Shown here piece by piece: positions 52,580-63,900 of a stretch of DNA of 64,000 bases. A program made the position numbers and the translations under genes. The notes under the pieces were generated by a model, which saw nothing but the letters and a program-made list of their open reading frames with translations, searched no databases and was not told where the DNA came from. This stretch comes from Narthecium ossifragum (taxonomy: Eukaryota > Streptophyta > Magnoliopsida > Dioscoreales > Nartheciaceae), in contig OY986965.1 in the NCBI GenBank assembly GCA_963920575.1, forward strand, positions 18,306,957 through 18,370,956. Reading direction: 5' to 3'. The first letter of the stretch is position 1, and every line of letters starts with the position of its first letter.

Positions 52580-55500
52580 CCCCCTATAAACTTCTTCCTT
52601 ATCCACTTAATATATAAGCTATTGATATCCATATATATATTCATTTATATCTAACAATCCCCCCTTAGCTTATATTATTAAGTATTCTGTCATACAATAA
52701 TAGCATTATGCATAGCGGAAGGTATCTTTCGATTTAAACCTTCTACTAATGTAGATATATAAAAGGCTTAATAGCATCAATGGTAGCCTAAGCTTAAACC
52801 AAGATCCTTAATATTAAAACCGGAAATATCAAACACATAACACTATTTAATTTTGTGAGAAATTCACAAAAATATTCTTAACACTGCTATGTCCATGTGC
52901 TACATCCTGGATTCATGAACATGTACAAAAGTAACACCCAACTTTTGCTAGAAGTTGCACCACTTCTTATGTTCATATAGATGAAGTTCTTTACATGTCC
53001 CTATTGCCCAAGACAAATTTTATAACTCCATTAGAGTATAAGCACTCACCCTAGCAAATGCAACATTTAAAGCACTTTCCTTGGAAAGGTAATAAAGAAA
53101 ATTTCAAGCGCTACCCGGTCACTTATCAATAACTTGTTTTGCCCTTTAAACCTCTTGGCTAGTTGTTTGCTAGTAAGAGGTTGGGTTTCTATTATTGGTG
53201 ACCTTTTAAATGGTTTTGAGACCCATTCTTGCATATGTGAGCTTCACCGTATCTCTCGAGAGTCCCTTAGTAAATGTATATGCCAAGTTTTTACTTGACC
53301 TCACATATGATATGGCTATAATGCCATCTGACACCAATTGTTTGATGTACTCATGTCGAAGGAAAATATGTCTAGATTTTCCATTATAAGTCTTATTATA
53401 TGCTCTAGACATTGTAGCCTCACTGTCGTAGTGCAAAGAAATGGCTGAGATCGGTTGTGACCACAACTCAGTATCAAGTACTAGATTCCTCAGCTATTCA
53501 GCTCCTTTACCAGCTACAACCGGAGCTATAAATTCAGCTTTGATGGTGGAATGTGTAATGCAAGTTTGTTTCTTGGATGCCCAAGAAATAGTACCTCCCG
53601 CAAGAGTAAATATCCAACTAGATATGGATTTGCTCTCATTCTCACTAATTATCCAACTAGCATCACTATAGCCCTCTAATACAATCGGAAAACTATTATA
53701 ACATAATCCTAAATTGATAGTTCTTTTTAGATAACCAAGAACCCTTTCAATAGCTTTCCAATGTCCTGCACTAGGATTTCCAGTATATCTTGACAGCTTA
53801 CAAACTACAAATGCTTTGTTTGGCCTAGTGGAATGCATAGCATACATCAAGCTTCCTATTGCACTAGCATACTCAAGTTGAGCAACTGCTCTCCCAACAT
53901 TTCCTTGCAATTTCACAGAAGAATCATATGGAGTACTTGCCTCTTTAAAACCCAAATACCTAAGATAGTTTCTACTTCATTCAAGTCTTTCATTTTGAAA
54001 CATGAGGTTAGATACTTCTTAGTTTCATTAACACCATTCATATGAGTTCCAAATATAAGCATATCATCCACATACAAACAAATAATTACCCGATATTCAT
54101 TTGTTAATTTAGAATATATGCATTTATCAACATTATTATGTCTAAATCCATTAGCAACTATAGTAGAATCAAATTTTTCATGACACTGCTTGGATGCTTG
54201 CTTTAGCTCATACAGAGATTTGTTTAATTTGCATAATTTCTTCTCATTCACTGGCATAATAAAACCCTTCGGGTTGTTCCATATACACCTCTTCATCAAG
54301 ATTACCATTAAGAAATGCAGTTTTAACATCCATTTGATGTACAAATAAATTTTAAATGGATACTAATGCTAATAGCATTCATATGGAACTTATTCTTGCT
54401 ACTGGTGCATATGTATCAAAGTAGTTAATACGTTCTTTTTGCTTAAAGCCTTTAGCTACTAGTCTGGCTTTAAAGGTTTGAACAGATCAATTAGTATAGT
54501 ATTTTCTCCTTAATACCCGTTTACAACCAATAGCTTTAGAGCCCATAGGTAAATCAACTAAGACCAAGTAGTATTAGACATTATAGAATCCATTTCATTA
54601 TCCATCGCTTTTTTTTCGGAACACATCTCTAGAGCCCATGGCTTCACTAAATGCATTTGGGTCTTGTTCTACATTTAATAATATGGGTATTTTGTTTAGA
54701 ACTATTGTTCTATTTCCTTCAACCAAAAATACAATTGCTTGAGATTAAACAAAATCTGGATTTAGATCGTTTTCTTTTCTTGCTCTTTTGCTTCTTCTAG
54801 CCTCTAACAAATCATTAGTCATGTTTCTTCTAGGACTAGAAGAAGAAGCAGAAACTATGATTGGTTGTTCTGAAGATTCTATATCATTGATGGAATCATT
54901 AGAAAATTGATGTTCAAGGAAATCAACATCTCTAGAATCCAAGTCCAACAATCAATAAGCCTTATAATTCTTAGCATATCCGATTAAGATACTTTTAAGA
55001 ACTCGAGGTCCTAATTTTGTTCTTCTAAGATCCAATACCCTACAATATGCCAAACAACCCCATACCTTCAAGTAACTCAAATTTGGTTTCTTTCCTTTCC
55101 ATAATTCATATGGAGAAGCCTTTGATTTGATAGAAGGTATCCTATTTGCAAGTATCAAATAGTTAACAATGCTTCACCCCATAGATTTAAAAGAACTTTA
55201 GCATTTAAAATCATAGCATTTACCATATCTACTAGTGTCCTATTTTTCCTCTCCGCAAGTCCATTTTGTTGCGGTGTATAAGGTGCACTAGTGGGGTGTA
55301 TAATGCCATTTTCTTCGCAATATCAGATAAATTCATTTGAAAAATACTCCACCTCCATCACTAAGAAGTAGTTTCACTTTCTTATCCATTTGATTTTCAA
55401 CAATTGACTTCTAGGATTTAAACAATTCAAAAGCTTCTTGCTTATGTTTTATTAAATAAACATAAGTATACCAAGAGTAGTCATAAAGGAAAGTAATAAA

Positions 55501-55930
55501 ATATCTATTACTTCCTCTAGTTAGCATGCCATTTAATTCACATGCATCAGAATGAACTAATTCTAATTTACTTGATATTCTATCAACATTAGGAAAAGGC
55601 TTCTTAGTCAATTTAGCTTTAATGCATATTTCATATTTATCATTATTATGATGTGCAAATGAAATATAATCATTCTCAGGCATAAATTACAAAGATTTAA
55701 AATTTAAATCTACTAAACGAGCATGTCATAGATCAAATGACCTGACAATATAAGAAGAATTAGAAATTTTATTGATACTTAATTTGAACATTCCATCACA
55801 AGAGTACCAATTTCCTACAAATACATCATTCTTAGACAAGATCAACTTGTCAGACTCAAGTACAACTTTAAAGCCCTTATTGCGTCACAAATTTGCAGAA
55901 ATAAAATTCTTACGAATTTTCAGGACATGC
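52580..55930 (-). mobile_element. Decayed Ty1/copia element, 3' half
   Basis: On the minus strand: integrase, reverse transcriptase, RNase H, then a polypurine tract (TAAGGGGGGATT, 52657-52667) and an LTR start TGTTAGATATAAATG at 52656. Only ~77 bp of LTR is clear (to 52580). The gag/protease half is cut off by Athila3 at 55931. Confidence 0.82.
53206..55925 (-). pseudogene. copia pol: integrase, reverse transcriptase, RNase H; many breaks
   Basis: Minus-strand pieces in order: the end of a GAG-preintegrase/integrase region (55683-55411, with IKAKLTKKPFPN and LELVHSDACELNG); integrase C-terminal side (55158-54952, ASPYELWKGKKPNLSYLKVW); linker (54951-54745); reverse transcriptase (54344-53913, with CKLNKSLYELKQA and the catalytic LYVDDMLIFG); RNase H (53955-53494, LEGYSDASWI and KAEFIA); and the end of the frame (53466-53206, SRHIFLRHEYIKQLV). 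The early part of reverse transcriptase is scrambled between 54745 and 54345. Frameshifts and stops separate all pieces, so it is not functional. Confidence 0.88.
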
Positions 55931-57483
55931 TGATGAGTCATGAATTACTCATAATTAAGCCCCTTAATTTATCTTTGCTAGGCCTAGAGTTATTTTATTT
56001 GATAATTTGTTAGTTGATTTCAGGTTTAATCATAATTTGAGAAGAAATACAAGACATTCGGCCAAAAATCATTAAACTATGCAAAAAGACTGTTTCGTCG
56101 ACTGTTTGGAAAAACATTAACAGAATTCATTGCAAATTTTAAAAATCTTTAAATTGTGGGAGATGGAAGAATACTTCAATAGACAAAACTTTAATGTTGG
56201 ACACTTTTCGAGATTCCTGCTGGATTGATACCAATTTTGAAGAATATAAAGATATACAGATGCTGGAAAACCGTTCTGTCGATATTCAGAAGAATATTCA
56301 TAAATTATTCCAACAAAGTCAAAATATTATGAAATCTTAGGTATATGACAGAGGACTTCCTAATCTACATCTTTTGTGTTGGACATGTTTTGAGATTCCG
56401 GACTGACTGGACCTAGTTGGGATCAGAGTAGGGCTTCCAGAATTAATTCAGAAAATCCGAGTTGTAATAGAAGTCCAACTTAGCAAAAACTTTGATTTCG
56501 GGAGTTTCTCCTATAAATAAGGTTATTCCATCAGAAAATAAAGATCTTTTGGGCCACTTTTGGAGGAGAGGGCTAGGGTTTTCAAGACGAAGATCTTTCC
56601 GAGGGGATTTACAGCTTCCTTCCGAACACCTATGGATCTTTCCCAAAAGATGATTCTATGAATATGCTTTTCATTGTTAATATAGTTGAAGAAAAAGAGT
56701 TTGTTTGAGGTGTTGTCAGTCCTATATGATTTCTATGATTGATTGTAGAGATTCATAGGATGGTTTCATGTGATTTATGGTTTGCTATTGAGATTGGCTA
56801 TGCTATACTAATTTTTTGTATTCTTTAATTTGATTCTTGTAATTTTCTCAAGATATGATCCTACAAATATGTTTTTCATTGTTAATAGAGTTGAAGGAAC
56901 AAAGTTCGTTTGACGTGTTTTCAGCCCTACATGATTTCTGTGATTGATTGTCGAGATTCATAGGATGGATTCATGTGATTTATGATTTGCTATTGAGATA
57001 GGTTATGATATGCTAAGATAGGATGTGCTATGATTATTAGGAGTAGAATAAAGTAAGGTAATGGTAGGATCGAGGACAACCTATGTAAAGAAAGATACAG
57101 TATGCCGGTAGGAACATAAATCTTATTTTAGGAATTCATGCAAATTTAAGATACTATGAGTCCATAATGTTTAGAGAAGGAGAAAAAAGGATAACAGAAA
57201 AATACAGAAAGTGAAACTAAGGAGGATTGAGTAATCCCTACGTATTTCTCTCATTAGTTTAACAACAACTTTTAAGTGCTTTCTTAGATAGCTATAAATA
57301 ATTCAAACCTACCATTGATAATTCAAACTTTTAATTGATTTCAATCTTTCCTTGTAAATTCCCTGTGGTTTGACTCTGGATATCACCGCTATTCTACCCT
57401 ATAAATTAATGATTGAATAAGGATTATAAATTTAATATTTGATTGAGTCTGCAATGTTTTAACGACACGTTCACAACACATCA
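55931..57483 (+). repeat. Athila3 5' LTR
   Basis: It runs TGATGAGTCATGAATT to CAACACATCA. No GATCGATC array is present. A ~205-bp-period duplication (56650-56800 and 56858-57005: TTTTCATTGTTAATA...GATTGATTGT) lies in the R region. The expected TGGCGCC primer site right after the LTR is not recognisable. Confidence 0.7.
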
Positions 57484-58004
57484 ATTGTTGATTGATTTTC
57501 TCGTTACACTTTTTCTGGGCTTAGTTAGATTTCTCGTTTTCTTATTTTTCCTTTTCTTTATTTCATTACTTTTTAGGAATTTTTCATACAATTCTCAGAA
57601 TTATTGCAACTTTGAAGTGGAATTTTCTTGGAATAGAATTACTTGTGTTGCTCGCATGGACGATCAATCGGCCAGACCACCGATCCATCGTCTGGAAACT
57701 GATCGATTGGCCTCCCAGCTGATCAATCGTCCACCTGTCAGGTAAGTTTTTTAATCTGAAACTTTTAATTCAGTTGTGGTGTTCCATGGTTTTCTCATCT
57801 CCCCCGAAAAATATGTTTTCTTTTTCTTTTTTATCTCTAGGGTGTGCATGAACCTTTATGCAATGTAGAAGAACCCAAAGCTTTTCAATGACACCTTTTG
57901 ACCCTATGATTGAAAGCACTCTTAGAGTCATTAGTAAGGAACGATTTCGCCAAAGAGCTGAAAAACATGAAGCTCCTGAGCTACCTCTTGATTCATTCTA
58001 AACA
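57484..58004 (+). other. Athila3 leader
   Basis: This is noncoding. At 57660-57740 a cluster of related palindromes (GATCAATC, GATCGATT, GATCAATC) resembles the GATCGATC modules but with shorter spacing. A short open frame (57443-57745) is not a known protein. Confidence 0.5.
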
Positions 58005-59171
58005 ATGAACCCAACACAAGGAAACGATGATGGAAACGGTGGGGGAAACGGGGGCCACAATAACAATAGAGAAGGCCCAATTAAGAATCACTTTTTACCT
58101 GAACCTTACACCTATGATTCTTATATCAACCCACCTGCCATTAAAACTATACATTATGAGATTAAGCTTAACTGGATTACTGCTTTACCTTCTTTTTATG
58201 GGCGTGAGAATGAGGACCCTTATCGACACATTGCTAGTTTTATGGAAATCCTTTCCATGTTCAAACTCGAGCACTTTAATGATGATGCCTTTAGACTTAA
58301 GTTTTTCCCTTCGTCTTTGAAAGACGAGGTTAAACATTGGTTTCAAACCTTAGCTCCAAATTCGATTTCAACATTGGACCAACTTCAGGATGTTTCCTTC
58401 AAAAATATTTCCCTGTCATTAAAACTCAAAAATTATCGTATCATGATTATCTCTTTTATGCAAAATGAGGATAAGATATTTCATGAAGCATGGGAAATAT
58501 TTAAGGATCTACTTAGAAAGTGTCCCCATCATGAGGTACCTCATTCGTTTTAAGCAGCTAGCTCATTTGTTTTACAACGGTCATAATGATCGTTATAGGA
58601 CAATGGTCAAAGCATGCTGTGGGGGTGTTGTTCTTAGTAAGTCTTGAACTGATCTTTTGGAAATGTATCACAAAGTTGCTGAAAATTCATAACATAATAT
58701 CTCAGTTTCTATGAGTCGGTCTACCACTATTCGTAATTCTCAAGAATTCATGAAATTTTTGAATTCCAAAGTCTCTCCGCATAAGTAGCCCTCCTAACTA
58801 AAGATTTGAATCAACTAAAAACAAGTCAAACTCTTGGTCAATCTTTTGCTCATTCACCGTTTCAGACTAAACTTGAGACATGTTCCCTCTGCTCTAGTCC
58901 TCAACATCATATCACTAATTTTCACTTGGCCCCCAACTTCCCCGACTTTGTTGAGGAACACTTCAATGTAACATATGCATTTTCTAAACCTCAACACAAT
59001 CCTTATTCCAATGCCTATGACCCTGGTTGGAGAAATCATCCTGACGTTAGTTGGATACCACCACAGTCAGGAACATTTCTAGGGCAGAGTAATACCACTA
59101 AGTCTTCCTCTGCTTTTTCATACCCTCCTAAACCTCAAGTCACACAAAATTATGGGTACCCTCCACGTTAT
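58005..59171 (+). pseudogene. Athila3 gag, broken
   Basis: 58005-58553 holds a Gly/Asn-rich start and the gag domain (WITALPSFYGRENEDPYRHI and LKFFPSSLKDEVKHWFQTL). 58806-59171 holds the region just after it (CSLCSSPQHHITNF, a damaged knuckle whose last Cys is missing, then NPYSNAYDPGWRNHPDVSW). Frameshifts and stops lie between them (58465-58800). The frame is cut by the Athila1b LTR. Confidence 0.85.
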
Positions 59172-59606
59172 TGATGAGTGCATGAAAGTGCACTCTAAAT
59201 AGCCTTATAACCATATCAATTGCTAGATTATTATCCTTAATCACCATCTTTATTACTATTTTTACATCTATATGTTGCTTCACATGGTTGTTTGGAAAAT
59301 GTAGGAAATTGGGGCTAAAAGAAGCTGAAAAGAGTATATAGATCACCTTCAAAAATTAATCTATACCTGTTCATGAAGAACCAGATGATGTGCCATATAT
59401 GGTTGGAAAGCTCTTGAAGTCTAGATTCTGGAGAATTTTACGGTTCATGATTCCGAGTTTGCTAGAGAAAGTTACGGCACTTTTAGTACCGATGGCGCAG
59501 TCTGAATGGCAGAACAGAAAATAAGCTGGAAGTCCGATTGATCCGCCGATCAATCGGACTACGCAGAAACGTGACAGAACATATATTTTTCAGGCATAAG
59601 GTATCC

Positions 59607-59958
59607 GATCGATCCCTCCATCCCTCCTAAGGGGTCCGATCGATCGGACACCTAAAGTCCGATCGATCGGACTTGGGAATAGCCAAAAACAGCGGATTTT
59701 TGCGCAACCGATCGATCCAACACCCATACTCCGATCGATCGGACTTGGGAATTAAAGATTGACAGAACGTATGCTTTCTAGAGGAACACAGTTCGATCGA
59801 TCCATCCATCGATCGGACTCGGGAATAGCCAGAGACGGAGGATTTTTACGAAACCAATCGATCCGACACCCTTAGTCCGATCGATCGGACTCAGGCGAAG
59901 CCAAAAATTGAAGTTTTTAATGAGAGGGATCGATCCAACACCCTGGGAGGGATCGATC
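59607..59958. repeat. GATCGATC module array in Athila1b LTR
   Basis: Pairs start at 59638/59661, 59710/59733, 59856/59879 and 59928/59951, each exactly 23 bp apart. Further copies are at 59607, 59795 and 59811. Typical context is TCCGATCGATCGGA, and spacers contain ACACC. The array ends ~65 bp before the TATA box. Confidence 0.88.
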
Positions 59959-60022
59959 CTACTTTCCCAGTGAAGAAAATCAACGGTTTAGATCAAATCC
60001 GTGGATGGAGAGACTTTGGGGC

Positions 60023-60030
60023 TATAAATA
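60023..60030 (+). promoter_or_regulatory. TATA box of Athila1b LTR
   Basis: TATAAATA lies in GGGGCTATAAATAGGAT, about 850 bp into the LTR. Confidence 0.7.
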
Positions 60031-60864
60031 GGATATTTTGGGTTATCAAAGGGGATCTTTTGGAGGACTTTTCTGGAGCATCTGGAGGAGAGGAAGCCGC
60101 GTTAGGGTTTGTTTTCTTTGTCTTTCTTTTTTTATTTTTCTTTGAACACTTTTGTCGTCTTCATGATGAACATGAGTGGCTAGTTTCTTCTCTAAGGTGC
60201 CGATGTAGCCCTAACTGAATCATTCTATGTTATTGGATCATATTTATTTAATCAGTTTATTTTCCTTGTTTCATTCATTATTATAACTGGGATCTTAAAT
60301 ACCTTTATCTGGCCAATAGAAGTATTATAGATTGTTGTATGTGAGATTGGGCGAGGGTTCATTCCCTAATCTTGCAGGATCTATGAATGAATGAGTTTAT
60401 GTCGAGGCCGGGTTCAAGCTTAGAGTATTCTTGGTTCATAATTGTTCTTCAGAGCTTAATGGATTCTTGGTTAACACTTAGTTATGGGCTCATTAGCTAG
60501 GGTTAATTGAGGGTACTTGGTGAAGACCGCGATCGAACGGATCATCATACCGGAAGAACGAGCCCTTGGAATTAAACTGAAATCTTTATTGATTCAATGC
60601 ATAGAATGAGGATGTTATGGTGAAATCGGAACCTTACTATTCATCCATCATATTTCTATCATTTTCTTATTTCGTTATTAGATCTTCTATTCTCAATATC
60701 TCATATCTCTTATTTTCCCTTCCTTATTTTCTTTCTTTTCTGTTCTTTAGCGTTTTACTCTAATAATCTCTACAAATCTCTGTGGGTACGATACTCGTCT
60801 TGCTACTATACTGATTGCACCGATTCGTATACTTGCGAGATATATAATTTATTCATCAAGTTTT

Positions 60865-60882
60865 TGGCGCCGTTGCCGGGGA
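60865..60882 (+). promoter_or_regulatory. Primer binding site, tRNA-Asp
   Basis: TGGCGCCGTTGCCGGGGA lies six bases inside the LTR and fits the 3' end of tRNA-Asp exactly. Confidence 0.93.
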
Positions 60883-60907
60883 TTTGATTAGAGTTTGTTA
60901 GTAGTGA

Positions 60908-63900
60908 ATGCAAGGTCGCCGATCACGGAAAGGAAAGTTGTTGCCCTTGAACGATAAAGTAGATCAAATTGGTTGGAAGAAGAGATCTCACAAAGACAGC
61001 TTGTCCACATCAGATCTAGGAGTTCAAGAGGAGGAACAAGAAGAGATGGAGCTTAATAACAATGTACGTCCTTTGGAGGAGTACGCGAGGCCTACTATTT
61101 CTACCTCACCTTCGTGCATCGCATTACCTGCAGAGGCTAGGAATTATGAACTTAAAAATCTACATTTTTCTATGCTTCCTGAATTTCATGGTTTACCTTC
61201 TAAAGACGCACTAACATTTGTGAAAGATTATTATGCTACTATTCAGACTTTTCCTTTAGGTGGCATTTCTGAAGATCACTTGAGGATGCGATGTTTTCCT
61301 TATACCCTGAAGGATAAAGCGAAGAGATGGTTGATGTCATTGCCTCCTGGATCACTCACTACTTGGGATGCAATTTATAACAAGTTTGTTAGTAAATTTT
61401 ATTCTCATGCCATGACTACTAACTTGAGAAGGCAAATTCCAAATTTTCAGCAAGCTGATGGAGAACCATTCCATGAAGCATGGGATAGATTTAAGATGCT
61501 TTTGATGCAATGTCCACATCATAATTACTTTTTAGAAAATCAGATGCAACATTTCTATGATGGACTAAATCTTTCTTGTCAGACTATGGCAGATAATGCT
61601 GCAGGTGGAGCGATGTTCAAAAGGACACCACCGGAGGCATATGAAATCTATGAGATGCTAGGATCTAACTCGCAGCAGAGAGAGACAAGGAATAAGGCGA
61701 GAGGCATCTATGAGCTGAACCAGAATGACGACACGGCAAGGCAGATTGCAGCCCTTAACAAGAAGATGGACGCGATGATGTCCACACAAGCAAAACCGGT
61801 TGAGGTTTGTTCAATTTGCAATGTTGTTGGTCATAGGTTTGACTCATGTCCTTCTGGTAGTGAATTTCCTGAATATGTGCAAGAACAAGCTAATTTGATG
61901 AATGCTTATAACCCGAGACCTAGATTTGACCCTTATGCAAATACTTATAATCCTGGTTGGAGGGAGCATCCGAATTTTTCATGGAAAAATACTGCTAATG
62001 CTAGTATGCCTACTGCTAATCAGTCTAACCCACCTGTTAAGTCGTCTTTGGAAGCGACTATGTTAGCTTTTATGCAGAAAATAGATTTAAAGATGGAAAA
62101 ACAAGATTCAGCCATTGCTCAACAAGGTGCAGCCATTGCTCAACATGATGCGGTACTAAAGAATGTTGCAGCATCCATTGGGAAGTTGGAAGTTCAAGTG
62201 GGACAACTTGCTGATGCTGTAAGACCCCACGTTCCAGGCAAATTTCCGAGCCAACCTGAGCAAGCAAAAGCGGTCACAGTTCTTCGTTCAGGTAAGATAA
62301 TTAATAATAAGATTAATGCTGAAGTTATTGATGAGTGTAATGATGATGCAAGTGAGGAAGTCGAAACGGAGGAACCCTCGAAAAAGACACTAGTGGCCAC
62401 ATCAGCTTTTGATCATGAAAAGAGACCAAAGTCAATTCCAGAGGTTCATCACAACACTCCTCCACCATATGTGCCACCGGTTCCTTTTCTAGGACGCCTA
62501 AAGAAAGCCAAAATGGATAAGTCATATTTTGAAATTTATGATATTCTAGCTAAGGTTAATGTGAACTTACCATTACTTGATGTGATCAGGAACATACCAG
62601 CATTTTCAAAATTCTTCAAGGAACTAAGTACTTCTAAGCGTAAGTATGAACCTCATGAAAAAGTGATGGTTTCAGAGACGGTAAGCGCGGTTCTACAAAG
62701 GAAGCTTCCACCCAAGCTTAAGGATCCAGGGAGTTTTAACATTACTATTACTGTTGGTGATACAAAGATAGGAGAGGCAATGTTTGATTTAGGAGCCAGT
62801 GTTAGTTTGATGCCTTACTCTGTTTTTCTTCAATTAGGGGTGGGTGAATTAAAACCTACTACAATGTCTCTACAACTTGCAGATCGTTCAATTAAATATC
62901 CATTAGGCATTGTACAAGACATTTTAGTACAAGTTGATAAATTAATTATCCCTGATGATTTTGTGATATTGGATATGGATGATGCGCCCTTACATGATAG
63001 GAATTTACCAATTTTGTTGGGACGTCCATTTATGGCCACAGCCAAGACTATGATTAATGTTCATGATGGTAAGCTCAGCATGACAGTTTTAGGTGAAACT
63101 GTTGAATTTAAAGTTTTTGAATCTATGTCCTATCCTTCAAACTCTTTTGATTGTTTCTCAATAGATGTTTTAGACTCATTGGTGTTTTCTAGTTTCATGC
63201 AGGAGCAAGTGAAGACAAATTTGGAAGCGGCATTGACAATGGAAAAGGAGGAGTTACAGAATTACGAGGGAGCAGAGGAGGTTATAGCAGCCCTTGAGGC
63301 ATTGCAGCCATGCTTCCCTGATGAATCTCGGTTAGACATGCTAAACAAATCTTATTCTAAAATGGTTTCATCAATAATTTCCCCACCAAAGCTTGAGTTA
63401 AAACCTCTTCCTAATAATTTGAAATATGCATATCTTAGTGAGAATGAAACCCTTCCTGTGATTATTGCTTCTGACATTACTCCATTGGAAGAGGAAAAAT
63501 TATTGAGAGTTCTTAGGCAGCATAAAACTACAATAGGATGGACAATTACAGATATTAAAGGAGTAAGTCCTACTATGTGCATGCACCGCATTATTTTGGA
63601 AGAGGATGCCAAACCTATACGGGACGCCCAGCGTCGCCTCAACCCAAACATGAAAGACATTGTTCGGGAGGAGATCCTTAAGTTGCTCGATGTTGGCGTT
63701 ATATACCCTATTTCTGACAACAAATGGGTAAGTCCAGTTCACGTGGTGCCTAAGAAATCAGGGATAACAGTTGTGAAGAATGAGAACAATGAGCTCATAC
63801 CCACGAGGATGACTACTAGATGGCGTGTCCGCATCGATTATCGCAAGCTTAATGCAGCTACTAAAAAGGACCACTTTCCTTTACCTTTTATTGATCAAAT

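Larger units (their letters stand above)
55931..59171 (+). mobile_element. Athila3: decayed Athila-type element, 5' part
   Basis: It starts TGATGAGTCATG at 55931 inside copia pol (left duplication candidate CATGC, 55926-55930). It contains LTR, leader and broken gag, and is cut by the Athila1b LTR at 59172. The rest of the element should lie beyond Athila1b, outside the window. Confidence 0.8.
59172..60858 (+). repeat. Athila1b 5' LTR
   Basis: The 1687-bp LTR runs TGATGAGTGCATG to TTATTCATCA. The TATA box is at 60023-60030. Confidence 0.93.
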
